Origin: Spraguea lophii
Taxonomy: Eukaryota > Microsporidia > Spragueidae
Length of the DNA: 64,000 nt
Direction: 5' to 3'
Assembly: GCA_001887945.1 (NCBI GenBank)
Contig: LDOQ01000066.1
Coordinates: 124,001 to 188,000 of the forward strand
In this document: positions 10,609 through 21,077 of the stretch, one piece after another
Layout: each line of letters opens with the position of its first letter
How positions within the stretch are numbered: the first letter of the stretch is position 1
The notes under the pieces: generated by a model
The model's input: only the letters and a program-made list of their open reading frames with translations
Told to the model about the DNA's origin: nothing
Databases searched by the model: none
Position numbers and translations under genes: made by a program

Positions 10609-11937
10609 ATGAAAGAAAATTTTTATCGTTCTAAAGCAAAAGTCAATTACATTAAAATGTTAAGAAGTGGTAAACCCACATTTAATGCATCGGGTGAAAT
10701 AATAAAGCCTGGTGCATTCCAACGTACAGAAGCACCCACATCTCATATTCCACCAGATAGAATGTGGTTTCAGAATAGTAGGATAGTAAATCAAAGTGAA
10801 ATAGATAAATATAAAGAAACAGTTGAAAATAAACAGCCTTATAAAGTTGTTATAAACAGAGGGATAGTTCCATTTTCTTTATTTAGTGATAATACAAAAA
10901 AACAGAAAGTAAAAGTTAATCATCAAGTTATTTTTGGAAAAAATGCAAGAAGGAAAAAAGTAAACATGGAAAGTCTTGTAGGATTGAATAGTGTGAATGA
11001 TAAAAATACAAAAATAGAAGAAAATAAAAATAATTATGAAGATGATATTATGAGGTATAAAGAAAATTGTAAAAGTAGAGAAGAAGAACATGAAGTAAAA
11101 GTAAAAGAAAATAATTATGAAAAAGTTAAAGGACAAAGTAGAAGAATTTGGAACGAATTGTATAAGGTTGTTGATAGTAGTGATGTTATAGCTCATGTAT
11201 TAGATGCAAGAGATCCTATGGGAACTATATGCATATGCATAGAAAAATATATAAAGAAAAATGCACCGCATAAACAAATAATTTATGTATTAAATAAAGT
11301 AGATTTGATACCAACAGCAATTACTGCTAAGTGGTTAAGAATCCTAAGTAAGACCCATCCTACAATTGCTTTTCATTCTAACAAATTATCTTACAATTAT
11401 GGTAGAAATAATCTGGTATCATTACTTCGTCAATATTCTAAACTTTATTCTCATAAAAAATCTATAAGCATAGGTTTCATAGGATATCCTAATATTGGTA
11501 AAAGTTCTATAATAAATATACTTGCAAACAAAGACGTATGTACTGTAGCACCTACTGCTGGTGAAACAAAAACATGGCAATATATCACATTGATGAAAAG
11601 AATTAATCTTATAGATTGTCCAGGAATTGTTCCATATACCACTGAAGAAGAAGCTGTTGTGAGGGGTGCTATACGTGTAGAAAAATTAGATATGCCAGAA
11701 TTATATATAAATAAACTTGTAGAGATTGCTAAAGAAGGGATTTCAAAGAAATATAGTTTAGAATTTAAAGATGCTGATGATCTACTGGATAAATTTTCTG
11801 AGAGATATAAAAAATATAATAAAAATGGAGAAAAAGATATTTTTACTGCTGCGCAAATAATATTGAATGATTGGGTTAAGGGAAAGATTGCATATTTTGT
11901 AAAACCACCAGTAGATGATATTGAAAAAACTTCTTAG
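10609..11937 (+). CDS. NOG2: Nucleolar/nuclear GTPase NOG2 (large-subunit assembly)
   Basis: The 442-residue protein has the conserved NOG2 N-terminus (ENFYRSKAKVNYIKML and RTEAPTSHIPPDRMWFQNSR) and a circularly permuted GTPase domain: DARDPMGT, then NKVD (G4) at about 224, GYPNIGKSS (G1) at about 291 and DCPG (G3) at about 334. This order is diagnostic of the YlqF/Nog2 family. It acts as a placeholder on pre-60S particles in the nucleus. It is a little shorter than yeast Nog2 (486), with a short basic C-terminus. Confidence 0.95.
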   Translation: MKENFYRSKAKVNYIKMLRSGKPTFNASGEIIKPGAFQRTEAPTSHIPPDRMWFQNSRIVNQSEIDKYKETVENKQPYKVVINRGIVPFSLFSDNTKKQKVKVNHQVIFGKNARRKKVNMESLVGLNSVNDKNTKIEENKNNYEDDIMRYKENCKSREEEHEVKVKENNYEKVKGQSRRIWNELYKVVDSSDVIAHVLDARDPMGTICICIEKYIKKNAPHKQIIYVLNKVDLIPTAITAKWLRILSKTHPTIAFHSNKLSYNYGRNNLVSLLRQYSKLYSHKKSISIGFIGYPNIGKSSIINILANKDVCTVAPTAGETKTWQYITLMKRINLIDCPGIVPYTTEEEAVVRGAIRVEKLDMPELYINKLVEIAKEGISKKYSLEFKDADDLLDKFSERYKKYNKNGEKDIFTAAQIILNDWVKGKIAYFVKPPVDDIEKTS

Positions 11938-12544
11938 AGATATAATATCTTTTTCATTAAAAATTTCTAATTCCATTTTATTTAAGAATTATTATTTATC
12001 TTTAAAAAATAATAGAATATGTAGCAACACGATAAAAAAATGAATGTCCTCTTAGATTACGTTTAAAAAAATAATTATCAAATAGAAATATACAATCAGT
12101 TAAATAAATTTTATTTTTAAATTGTATTTCTGTTAATTAATAATAAGAAAATAACATAACTCTATGACTTTAAACGGAGGGGAGAAGACGATGAAATTTT
12201 TTTGATGTAAGAATAAAAATAATAAAGAATATATATATAATATTGTATACTGTTTATGCTTATTTTAATTTCTTCTAAAAGTTTTAGAAACCAAAGATCA
12301 TAGATTTCGGCATGCTCCAATTGACCAAAAAAATCGATAAATAAAAGTTTCATTAAAAAATATTTTATATCAGATATTGCTAATTAAGAATATTTATCTA
12401 TTTATTAAGATAATGGAGAATAAAAATGATAAAGTAAATAAATATTAATATGATAATTAACACACCCATGACGATAAAACAATACAATTACATATTTTAT
12501 GATCGTTCTATAATTTTATAATAAAATATTTATTTAAGGAAAAT
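11938..12544. other. Intergenic region containing one SINE 3' fragment
   Basis: The spacer lies between two convergent genes. Apart from the SINE piece at 12255-12353 I see only AT-rich sequence. Confidence 0.5.
12255..12355 (+). repeat. SINE 3' fragment
   Basis: The segment resembles the 3' quarter of the SINE described at 42683-43180: a ...AGTTTTAGAAACCAAAG block, then GATCATAG, ending in GATAAATAAAAGTTTCATT plus A-rich sequence. A short open frame on the opposite strand is therefore not a gene. Confidence 0.75.
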
Positions 12545-14356
12545 TTATAAATCTTTTACCATATATGGACCTTCTAATCTATATCCAAATTTTTTATAAT
12601 ATAGACGTGTACCTACCCCTGATATAATAGCTATTTTTTTAGATCCGTGTTCTTCTCTTGCGATTTGTTCTGCTTCCTCTATAAGTCTAGCTCCATATCC
12701 TATGTGTTGATATCTAACTTTATCTTTATGTAATATAGGAACTGCAGCTCCATATACATGCAGCTCTCTTATTATCGATGCATTATAAGATATTTGTTTG
12801 CATTTAGAAAATTTTATAAATGGTTCTTCTTCATTATTCTGTTTGTTTACTTCTTTTCCTTTTTTAGTATTTTCATTCTTATCTTTATTCATGCATGTGC
12901 ATTTTTCATTCATGCAATTGTATTTAAAACCAAAATCAAACTTGAGACAACAATCAACCTCTTCCTCTTCATAACTACTATCTTCAGATATTTCTTCCAT
13001 GTCCTTAAGTTCTTCTCTAAATGTATCAGTACTACATTTTCTCAATCTAAGCATACCCACCAGAATATCATTCTCTATATCTTCATAAGATAAAAATGTT
13101 TCCCAACCATTATTAGCAGCATAATCTCTTCTTATCAATTCAACTTTTTCAGGGAAGACATTTTCATGTATTTTCTTCATTCCAACCTCTCTGGTTCGGA
13201 TATCTCTACATTTGGTTCCATAATCTTTCATTTTAGCTAATGCAAGTTCTCTAATATTACCATATTCAACACCTGAGCTTACCAACGGCATAGGAATATC
13301 TCGTTGTACTCTATATATTCTAGTCCATGGTGGAACCAACGCTAAAATTCTAGCTAGAAAATCTACTAACACATCTGGAGAATAATTTTTATATTTTTTA
13401 TTTTTCCATAATTCATATAATCCAGTACCTCTCATAACCAATGTAGGATAAATTTTAAGACCATCAGATCTAAAGGAAGGACTATTAAAATATTCTTCAA
13501 ATTGCATATAATCTCTTACAATATCTACATTGGGTAGATTAGGCATCATATGTGATACTATCTTATATCCACTATCTTTTACAGCGCAGAATGTATTACA
13601 AACATCTTTTACAGAATGTCCTCTGTTTGTATCTCTAGCAACATCTTCAAATATACTCTGTACACCTATTTCTACTCTAGTACATCCGTAATTTAACATT
13701 CTATTTATATGAGGTTTCTTACAGTAATCAGGCCTTGTTTCTATCGTTATTCCTACACATTTTAATTTTGACTTTTCACTAAATTCGATTGCTTCTTCTA
13801 ATGAAGATGATGAATTTCCACTTAAAGCATCGTGTAAATCTTTTATAAAATTATTTTTATAAGAATCTGGCAATGACATAAAAGTTCCACCCATTACTAT
13901 GTATTCAACTTTATCTGGCATGTGTCCTAATTGCTGAAGCTGTAATAATCTGGTTCTTGCTTGTTGAAATGGATCGTATCTATGTCTTATTGCTCTCATA
14001 CTTGTTGGTTCATATCCTGTGTAAGATTGTGTTGAATATTCAAAATCAGAATCTACACCACCCGGACAATATATACATATATTTCCCGTTAATGCTATAT
14101 GAGGGCATCTATGTGGCTTACACATTACTGCTACTATAGCTACACCACTAGATGTTCTAACTGGTTTAGCTCTAAGTAAATGTACCAAATCACTATACTC
14201 TGGTGGTATTGCTGAAATAATATCTACTAAACGAGGCATAACAGAGTATTTCTTACAAACAGAACTTTTTATAGAATTGAAATCCCATTTTTTATTTTTT
14301 TTATGCAAAGAAACTATTCTTTGTACTATTTCGTTGGCTGCAAGTAAAACTGACAT
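12545..14356 (-). CDS. ELP3: Elongator subunit 3 (radical SAM / acetyltransferase)
   Basis: The 603-residue protein has the ELP3 radical-SAM block [22 protein letters not shown] (three FeS-ligating cysteines, around residues 82-103) followed by [22 protein letters not shown]. The C-terminal GNAT domain has [17 protein letters not shown] acetyl-CoA binding sequence and ends [18 protein letters not shown]. It modifies wobble uridines of tRNAs. The first ATG is at 14356, preceded by GCCC. A cysteine- and lysine-rich insertion of about 60 residues (about 455-515), containing [11 protein letters not shown], splits the acetyltransferase region and is unlike yeast ELP3. Confidence 0.96.
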   Translation of the reverse strand: MSVLLAANEIVQRIVSLHKKNKKWDFNSIKSSVCKKYSVMPRLVDIISAIPPEYSDLVHLLRAKPVRTSSGVAIVAVMCKPHRCPHIALTGNICIYCPGGVDSDFEYSTQSYTGYEPTSMRAIRHRYDPFQQARTRLLQLQQLGHMPDKVEYIVMGGTFMSLPDSYKNNFIKDLHDALSGNSSSSLEEAIEFSEKSKLKCVGITIETRPDYCKKPHINRMLNYGCTRVEIGVQSIFEDVARDTNRGHSVKDVCNTFCAVKDSGYKIVSHMMPNLPNVDIVRDYMQFEEYFNSPSFRSDGLKIYPTLVMRGTGLYELWKNKKYKNYSPDVLVDFLARILALVPPWTRIYRVQRDIPMPLVSSGVEYGNIRELALAKMKDYGTKCRDIRTREVGMKKIHENVFPEKVELIRRDYAANNGWETFLSYEDIENDILVGMLRLRKCSTDTFREELKDMEEISEDSSYEEEEVDCCLKFDFGFKYNCMNEKCTCMNKDKNENTKKGKEVNKQNNEEEPFIKFSKCKQISYNASIIRELHVYGAAVPILHKDKVRYQHIGYGARLIEEAEQIAREEHGSKKIAIISGVGTRLYYKKFGYRLEGPYMVKDL

Positions 14357-14569
14357 GGGCAAAAATTAAATATGTTCGTTTTAAAAATTATAACTTACAA
14401 TATTGAATTTTTATGAAATCATCGAACACTAAACATTTGATGATTTTAAATTATTGCTCATGAAACACTTTTATCAAAATTTTATTTTCCGACACTCTTA
14501 CCTCCTTTTCATCATTTATCATTTTTTTGTTACATTGTTTTTAAATATTTTTTATGTTGCCTTTCAGCT

Positions 14570-14869
14570 ATGAAAGAGTTTAATGATTTAGAAAATGCAA
14601 TATCAAAAAAGGATATAATAGAGATACTCAGTGTGTATTCAGAGCTTCTAGAAGGTATCGTAAACGATATGGAAAAAGTAGAAGTAGAAGATATCAATAA
14701 ATTAATGGAAAATATACAAATAAAGCGGAACGTTTATTCCGCAGCAGAAGAATTCTATAATCAAATACAAAAAGAGACGGAATTTGATATGCTACAGCAG
14801 AAATATGATAAGTTGAAAAAAATAGTAGAAGAATACCAGGAATATGCAAAAGAAATTAAAAATATCTAA
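14570..14869 (+). CDS. Small acidic coiled-coil protein, unknown function
   Basis: The 99-residue protein is predicted to be almost entirely helical, rich in E, K, I and L with heptad-like spacing from about residue 25 to the end (for example FDMLQQKYDKLKKIVEEYQEYAKEI). No signal peptide or membrane segment is visible. I do not recognise the family. Its start is divergent from ELP3 with 213 bp between, and its length and clean start make it a probable gene. It could be a small subunit of a coiled-coil complex. Confidence 0.6.
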   Translation: MKEFNDLENAISKKDIIEILSVYSELLEGIVNDMEKVEVEDINKLMENIQIKRNVYSAAEEFYNQIQKETEFDMLQQKYDKLKKIVEEYQEYAKEIKNI

Positions 14870-15460
14870 ATAAAAACATATTTTAATTAAGAAAAATAAT
14901 TTATAGGAATATTTATTATTATTTTTAAAAATAAACCATAATATTAAAAAGTTAATAGGAATATTTTTTATTTTCTATTAGAGGAAGAAAATCTTTCATT
15001 TATTTATTAATATATTTATATATCTCAATATAATACAAGAACAGCATATTAAATTAAATAGAAAAAAATTAATATTTAGAAATTCTAAAAAATAATTAAA
15101 TTAAATAATCTCCAATAGCATTGTTGAACATGATAATTGAAAAAAGGTTAGATTGCAAATGAAAAATAACATAAGAATAAAAAACTAAAATCATAACATT
15201 ATAACTTATAATTGATTAATTGTAAATTTCCAATATATATAAAGAAATATAGAAATTTTATTGATATTTAAATCTTCTTCTGTATCTCAAAGCACAAAAT
15301 TCAAAAATATATTTAACTCGTTTTTTTGTTTTTCATTAGAATAAGAAAATATTTTCCCATTAATCTATTATTAGGATTTTTCCAACTACTATTTAATTCT
15401 TCCAATCATAAATTCTTAAGATCCTAAATGAATATAATTTATTTATTAAAAATTTTTAAA
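14870..15460. other. Intergenic region, no gene seen
   Basis: The spacer lies between convergent ends and is AT-rich. Two stretches (14970-15010 and 15318-15400) share a T-rich, purine-rich pattern (TTTCTATTAGAGGAAGAAAA and TTTTTCATTAGAATAAG) with segments near 17030 and 25975. They may be decayed copies of one dispersed repeat, but this is weak. Confidence 0.4.
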
Positions 15461-16153
15461 TTAAAATTGTAAATATTTTCTAGTAAATTTTACTTTTCTT
15501 TTTTGTTGTATATCTTCTATATAATTTTCTATATTCTCTTTTAATTTTATCTTAGCAATATAATTATTTCTTTTTTGGTTAAAATATTTTTTCACGGGTT
15601 TTCTCTTGGGTATATTTCGTATGTATTCTTTGAGTTTCTTTAATATATAAACCTCTTCCTCTTTCATTATAATATCTACTGCTGTATTATAATCATTGAA
15701 TTCTTTATTATCTTCTTCTTCTAAAAATTTATAAACATTTGTTATTGTATCTTCTGCATATTTTCTTACATCTTTATCTTTTGAATTCAAAAAAGCTATA
15801 TCTTCGTGTGATTTTGCATGAAATATGTGATAAGGATAAATATTCTCCATCGCACTTTTTACATTATTAAATGGCCTATAGTCTGGATTTGTTATCTGCT
15901 TCTGTTCTTTTGTAATAAATGCTAATATCTTATCCCTTCGTGTTATCAAAGACTGTATGTGCTTAGATGGCTTATTTTCTATGTGTGAATGATCGCTATG
16001 TTCTATTTCTGCTTCGATTTCTTCATATTTATTTTCTGCCCTCTCTTCTTCATTTTCATTATTTATATATTTTATACTACCCTTTTTATTTAAACTTTTA
16101 TTTTTTATACTTAAACATTTTTCATTTTCTTCAAGAGACTCGTAATCGATCAT
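15461..16153 (-). CDS. GLTSCR1-domain-like protein, possible SWI/SNF-type subunit
   Basis: The 230-residue basic protein has an acidic N-terminal 60 residues, then a helical domain. The segment from residue 90, DYRPFNNVKSAMENIYPYHI, resembles the conserved core of the GLTSCR1/BICRA domain, where a D...PF...A...LLPYH pattern precedes two helices. In animals that domain is the ARID-less GBAF chromatin-remodelling subunit; fungal proteins with the domain exist. The rest (110-230) is helical and lysine-rich. The ATG is preceded by AGGGGAT, that is, not by a CCC run on the coding strand. The function is inferred from one short motif only. Confidence 0.5.
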   Translation of the reverse strand: MIDYESLEENEKCLSIKNKSLNKKGSIKYINNENEEERAENKYEEIEAEIEHSDHSHIENKPSKHIQSLITRRDKILAFITKEQKQITNPDYRPFNNVKSAMENIYPYHIFHAKSHEDIAFLNSKDKDVRKYAEDTITNVYKFLEEEDNKEFNDYNTAVDIIMKEEEVYILKKLKEYIRNIPKRKPVKKYFNQKRNNYIAKIKLKENIENYIEDIQQKRKVKFTRKYLQF

Positions 16154-17699
16154 ATCCCCTTTAGTAAAATCTTTTTTATAAAAGTAATAAAAAAAAATAA
16201 AATGATTAGACTGATAAGGAAATGAGAGAAATAATATTGTTTAACATACAAAGGCAAAGAAAAATAATTTCAAGATATCAATGACGTTTAAAAAAAATAA
16301 AAAAAACATTAAAAAATTATTGTTATCAATGTTGCATTAATAAATAATTATTGACATCAATGCTATAAATAAAATAATGATGTAATGATAAAATTATTTT
16401 TTATGTTTATGTAAAAATAGTAAGGATAAATTAAAAATTATTATTTTTTTAAGATTAATGTTCATATAGTTATTTATAAAAGAATTTAATCTATTCAATA
16501 TATTTTTTATATTAATCACAACTTATATCATTTTTTTCTACAAAAATAATTTATTATCAAACATAATATTTTTTATTATTTTCAATACTAAAAATTGAAA
16601 ATCCTTATTCAATTTCATTATACTGCAAACATTTAGATAAACACATACTAACTTTTTAAAATATTTCCATTGTAATTAATAACAAATATATAATTACTAT
16701 ATTTGTTACTTCTATAAACCATTCTATTTTTATACAAAGAAAAGGGGATCAAATAACAACAAAGAAATATTCTATAATATTTTATTTATAAGGCATTATG
16801 CATAGAATGTATTATATAATTAGATTATGCAAATAATTTTTAAAAAATAAAATATATTTTATTTTAGCGCGTATTCATTATGTAGATATAGAACAATTGC
16901 AGAAATAATCAATTATATGAAATAAAATCTTACTAATACAAATATAATTATAAATATATGAGGAGATATTAAAAATGAAATAGATCTGCTGATAATCTTA
17001 TGAATTTGAAATATTCTTATAGTTAATCTATTTTTTTTGTTTTTCTACCAGAAGAAGAGAAAACCTTTCATTCGCCTATTATTAGAGTCTAACAACTATT
17101 ACACTTCAAAGGTAATAGGGATCAAGAATTCTGGTATATGGATACTGTGCTTTTTAGTCCTTCAAAAATTTGTGTCTTATATTACTAGTTATTTAAAATT
17201 ATTATGTCTCTAGAGCCTTAATTATTGATTTTTTTATAGTTAATATATAATATTAATTGAGAGTAATTTAATTTTCATATCTTTATTATCATACATATAC
17301 ATATAATTTATTGTAATCAATTACAATTGATATATTACAAAATATTATCATGTACATATTATAATTAGATTACAATTAATTATCCTTTAATTAATTTTAA
17401 TTGTAAATAAATTTATAATATAATTGATATGAATTAATAAAGTAATAAATACAATATTTTGAAGGTATACATTATGAAGTTAATCATTCATTACATTTTA
17501 TAAACTAATAAAATAATATAATATACACTTAAAAGATAGTTGACATTAAAAATAATTGAGAATTAAAAATCTAAACATTTAATAATAACATCACAGAATT
17601 TATAACAGAAATTATTATTAGAAAAATAGATTTCTGGAAATAAGTAAGTTTGTTATGAAATTTTATAATATTAATTGAAAGTATTGAGTTGTTTTTATT
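16154..17699. other. Gene-poor AT-rich region
   Basis: There are 1.5 kb without a credible gene. A segment at 17030-17160 (CTACCAGAAGAAGAGAAAAC, then CCTTTCATTCGCC) resembles 25975-26040 and may be a decayed dispersed repeat. The remainder is AT-rich with many short A/T runs. Confidence 0.5.
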
Positions 17700-18162
17700 A
17701 TATTTTAATACCCACTTAGCATATTGATAGTAACAAATCCCTCATCTAGAAAAATTTCCAAAACAAAAAAATAAATTATTTTAAAAAAAGAAAAAGAGAA
17801 GAAAAGGTTGTTCAGTGAGTGAAGGTTTGATAGCGCAACATTAACTGTGCCTTGCTTGTCGGCCATGTTACTGGATTAAAGTACTGTTTAACTGACGTAA
17901 TTGCAATAATTGTATTGATTTGTGGTTCGGCCAATACTATGCCAAGAAAGAGGTTAGGAATCTTTGAAAGTTGATATAAGGATGGCGACGTACACCATAC
18001 ACAATACCCTAACGCTCTGGAGCATAAGATAGGATGAAATTAATACATATCTGTGGTAAAACTACTTGGTACAGGTTTAGATGTGCTTTAGAAACCAAAG
18101 GACTCGGACAATGGTAGGCAGTAACCAGCCCAGAGATTTATAATAAATAAAAGTCTTATTAA
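17700..18162 (+). repeat. SINE copy, old, near full length
   Basis: This copy is in sense orientation. A degraded tRNA-like head (AACAAATCCCTCATCTAG at about 17730-17750) is followed by an A-rich spacer and the body starting GTTGTTCAGTGAGTGAAGGT. Conserved blocks include TTCGGCCAATACTATG, AAGAAAGAGGTTAGGAAT, GGAGCATAAGATAGGATG and AACCAGCCCAGAGATTTAT, then the tail AAATAAAAGTCTTATT. It aligns along its length with the intact minus-strand copy at 42683-43180 but with many substitutions. Confidence 0.85.
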
Positions 18163-18645
18163 TACAAAAAACTGAAAAAATTATTTTATTTTTACAAAAT
18201 GTTTGTCGTCATATTATAATTTTGAAAAGTATCAGGAAGTTACAGGCCAACATTTTCTGAATATAGAAATTAGTTGTATGACAAAAAGGTATTATTACAT
18301 GTTTAGAAACGGATTTATTGTTAGAGCAGAACAATTCTTTATCAGCTATGTATTGGTTATTGATTTAGTCAATACTATGAATGAGTGAAAATTATTTTAA
18401 AAATCGGGAAGCAACATAAATTATACATAAAATCCAATACCAGAAACATCCAACAATATGGGGTTTGTGCAATTATCACATCATCACAAATCAAAATATA
18501 TTTCAAAAATCTAAAATTATAATCTATGATTGATCACAAATATTCATAAAATTTGTATAAATAAAAGTTTCATAGAAAACAAGAACAGAAATACTAAAAT
18601 CATCAATTCAAAAAAAATTATGGATAACACGTTTAAATAGTAACT
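18163..18645. other. Intergenic, SINE-tail remnants only
   Basis: A short open frame (18203-18388) contains TATTGATTTAGTCAATACTATG, similar to an internal SINE block, and near 18557 there is a TATAAATAAAAGTTTCAT tail. These are probably decayed SINE pieces. No gene is supported. Confidence 0.4.
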
Positions 18646-18915
18646 CTAAAATTTATTTATGTATTTGTAATATGTTAATGTAAAAAATCCTACGACCACT
18701 GTTACAGCCAATACTATACAAGTATATCCTTTAGAGTGTACTTTTATTTTTTCTATCAATCCATTCCCTTTGTCCAATAGATTCTCTGTTGTATTCATTT
18801 TTTTGGATATTTTATCTAGTTTTTCTTTTTGTTCACCTAATTCACATAATATCTCTTTTGCCTCAAATGCTGCAATCACAGTCATCGCAAGATTTTTATT
18901 CAAAGAACTTTCCAT
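18646..18915 (-). CDS. Tail-anchored Qb-SNARE-like protein
   Basis: The 89-residue protein has one helical SNARE-like segment (about residues 15-62) containing the central glutamine in ELGEQKEKLDKISKK, then a basic linker HSKGY and a C-terminal membrane anchor (about 67-83) with only a few residues after it. This is the minimal architecture of a Vti1/Gos1/Bos1-type Q-SNARE without its N-terminal domain. It should act in membrane fusion in the secretory or endosomal route. It is short for a Qb-SNARE (about 220 residues), but microsporidia often lose N-terminal regulatory domains. The subgroup is uncertain. Confidence 0.6.
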   Translation of the reverse strand: MESSLNKNLAMTVIAAFEAKEILCELGEQKEKLDKISKKMNTTENLLDKGNGLIEKIKVHSKGYTCIVLAVTVVVGFFTLTYYKYINKF

Positions 18916-19090
18916 AAAATTCTTACTGTTAGAATAATTTTAATTTTTGAAGTGAAACAATGATGAGCAACAAATCAGAAATTGTTTTTGATAAAATTAT
19001 AAAATAAATATTATCAACGAAAATTTTGAAACTTTTAATAAAAAGATATAATTTTTTTAAAAAACGTATCAAAGATTTGCCCTATAAAAT

Positions 19091-20107
19091 ATGGTTACAA
19101 AAATAATAAATATTGATGAATATACAGATAAAGAGATAATGATGCTTTATAATGATATTCCTGTTATAATTCCAACAGAAACAGTATATGGATTATCTGC
19201 ATCTATTTATAATGAACAATGTTTAAAAAATATCTTTATTTTTAAAGGAAGACCACAAGATAATCCATTGATTGTACATGTTTCATCTTTAAAAATGTTA
19301 AAAACAATTGTAGAATTTATTCCAAAAGAATATGAAATTTTGATGGAAAAATTTTGGCCAGGACCATTAACTCTTTTATTCAAACCCAAGCCTATGCTTT
19401 CTAATACAATAATTTGTAATAGTGAATATATCGCAATAAGGATGCCAAATAACAAATCTACATTAAGAATTATAGATATTGTAGGTCCTTTGGCTGCTCC
19501 TTCTGCAAATAAAAGTGGTCGTCCAAGTCCAGTTACCGCACAACATGCACATGAGGATATGAAAGATAAAGTAGAATATATAGTAGAAGGTGAAATGTGT
19601 GAAATAGGTTTAGAATCTACAATATTATTAATAAATAATGATAACGTAGATATATTAAGACCAGGTGGTGTATCTTTGGAAGAAATCCAAGAATGTCTAA
19701 ACAATAAAAATATAAAAAGAAATAAAAATAAAACCGTTGTAGTCCCAGGATCTAAATATAAACATTATTCACCGAATGTCCCCGTTGAAATTATAAAAAA
19801 GAGTGAAATTGATGAAACAATAGCAAACTCCTCGCAAAATAAGATTGCTGTTATTATGATAGATCCAAATGTTAATGAAAAGCCTCTTTCGGAAATATTG
19901 AATCATTGGGAGAATAATGAAAATCAAAAAATAATGAAAATTTTTGTTAAAAACAAAAAAGATTATCAGCATAAAGTTTTTTATTATCTTAGAGAATTAG
20001 AAAAGTTTTGCGATATTATTTACGTTGAGGAAGTTGATATTCATAATGAAGGGCTTGCAATTATGGATAGATTAGAACGAGCTGCAAAGAATGATAAAAA
20101 AAACTAG
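19091..20107 (+). CDS. SUA5: Threonylcarbamoyl-AMP synthase SUA5
   Basis: The 338-residue protein has the YrdC domain features IPTETVYGLSAS (residues about 26-37), KGRPQDNPLIVHV, WPGPLTLL, IAIRMPN, GPLAAPSANKSGRPSP and LESTILLI, followed by a C-terminal Sua5 domain starting at PGSKYKHYSPNVPV (about 219). It makes the threonylcarbamoyl-adenylate used for t6A37 in ANN-decoding tRNAs, so it belongs with ELP3 in tRNA anticodon-loop modification. The stop is 40 bp from the stop of the convergent spliced membrane-protein gene. Confidence 0.96.
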   Translation: MVTKIINIDEYTDKEIMMLYNDIPVIIPTETVYGLSASIYNEQCLKNIFIFKGRPQDNPLIVHVSSLKMLKTIVEFIPKEYEILMEKFWPGPLTLLFKPKPMLSNTIICNSEYIAIRMPNNKSTLRIIDIVGPLAAPSANKSGRPSPVTAQHAHEDMKDKVEYIVEGEMCEIGLESTILLINNDNVDILRPGGVSLEEIQECLNNKNIKRNKNKTVVVPGSKYKHYSPNVPVEIIKKSEIDETIANSSQNKIAVIMIDPNVNEKPLSEILNHWENNENQKIMKIFVKNKKDYQHKVFYYLRELEKFCDIIYVEEVDIHNEGLAIMDRLERAAKNDKKN

Positions 20108-20147
20108 ATAATAAAATATTTTTACTTTATATTTACATTTTATTAGT

Positions 20148-21077
20148 TCAGTGCAATCTTTCGCCAGTTCCCTGTCGTGTGTCTGATAATCCTTCAAACC
20201 TGTAAATATCAACTAATCCGCTCCCATAATGTCTTCTATCCAAAACTGAAAATATGCAAAGTGCGATACTTAACAACAATGAAGCAGCTGGTGAATATAT
20301 ACATAAACTAATTAAAAAAAACTTACCCGTTAGTTTGTATATGTAACGCACTTGTTACTAAATTTAACGTTCTCAAACCAATATCACAGATTATTTCTGC
20401 AAATAAACATTTCCAAAGAAATATATGTTCTATATGAAGATGTGTGAGGAATGTTAAACTCACAAATATATTTACAAAAATCTGAAGGATGTAAATAATA
20501 TGGTAGCTGGTATATTTACTTCTTATTAAAAACGACTCGGTAAAATTGGTTATTATATACATTTTGAAGATAGAAATAAACTGTTGTCTAATCTAAAATT
20601 AATTATATAACTTACTTTATTGGCATCTAATTAAAAAAATAACTTACTTTTAACTTTTTCACTCCCGCCTATTTTCTTGTAATAAATCCACATAAAATCT
20701 GAATAGCATCGTTTTATGTAAAAAAATGCGTAAACTGTGGATATTATAAGAAGAACTGCCATGACCGATAATGCTGCATAATAGCTACTCCCGTATTTTC
20801 TAGTAGGCACATAAAGAAACGCTACAATATAAACAAAGAAGAACGCATATGTCAATACTTGAAATGCATTTTCATTCATAACACCATCAATCAAATACCA
20901 TTGTCCGAAAAATATCATTCCGGACGTTGCTACATGGATTTGTGCATTTTGCGAAATATTGGCCACTTTAGCAATCCAACAAAAACATAATATTTGTGCT
21001 AAAATTATTATCGAATATATACCGATAAAACGTAAATGAAAATTAAATCTACTTATTGTTATTTTTGATTTTGTCAT
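20148..21077 (-). CDS. Spliced multi-pass membrane protein, possibly UPF0658 Golgi family
   Basis: Three frames that are separately interrupted become one frame of 288 residues when three very short introns are removed: 20627-20647 (21 nt), 20593-20615 (23 nt) and 20308-20326 (19 nt). The exon between the first two is only 11 nt. The product has about seven hydrophobic segments. Features such as LIDGVMNENAFQVLTY, WIYYKKIGGSEKVK and a C-terminal RRHYGSGL resemble, from memory, the fungal UPF0658 Golgi membrane protein family (D..R.KNTIQ..., W..YK.IG, FGRGL). I start at 21077 (MTKSKITIS); an in-frame ATG at 21155 would add 26 basic residues, and neither has a CCC run. The coding sequence is visibly less AT-rich than neighbours. 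The splice structure is well supported by reading frame; the family name is tentative. Confidence 0.75.
20308..20326 (-). other. Intron 3 (19 nt) of the spliced membrane-protein gene
   Basis: GTAAGT at the 5' end, a T-run, and TTAATTAG at the 3' end. Removing it continues the frame from ACTAACGG into TTTATGTATATATTC and on to the stop at 20148. Confidence 0.75.
20593..20615 (-). other. Intron 2 (23 nt) of the spliced membrane-protein gene
   Basis: GTAAGT at the 5' end and TTAATTTTAG at the 3' end. It follows the 11-nt micro-exon 20616-20626. Treating 20593-20647 as one intron instead creates a TAG stop two codons after the junction, so the two-intron model is preferred. Confidence 0.7.
20627..20647 (-). 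other. Intron 1 (21 nt) of the spliced membrane-protein gene
   Basis: GTAAGT at the 5' end and TTAATTAG at the 3' end. Removing it joins GTTAAAA to ATGCCAATAAA. Without removal the frame stops at TAA inside the intron. Confidence 0.75.

Noticed and set aside
14440..14525. Short minus-strand frame with GTAAGA inside, between ELP3 and the coiled-coil gene
   Set aside because: Only about 23 codons with no acceptor of the TTAATTAG type; likely chance.
18203..18388. 61-codon open frame
   Set aside because: Contains a SINE-like internal block; no protein motif.
20593..20647. One 55-nt intron in place of two short introns
   Set aside because: Joining across it produces an in-frame TAG two codons later, while the two-intron model keeps the frame.
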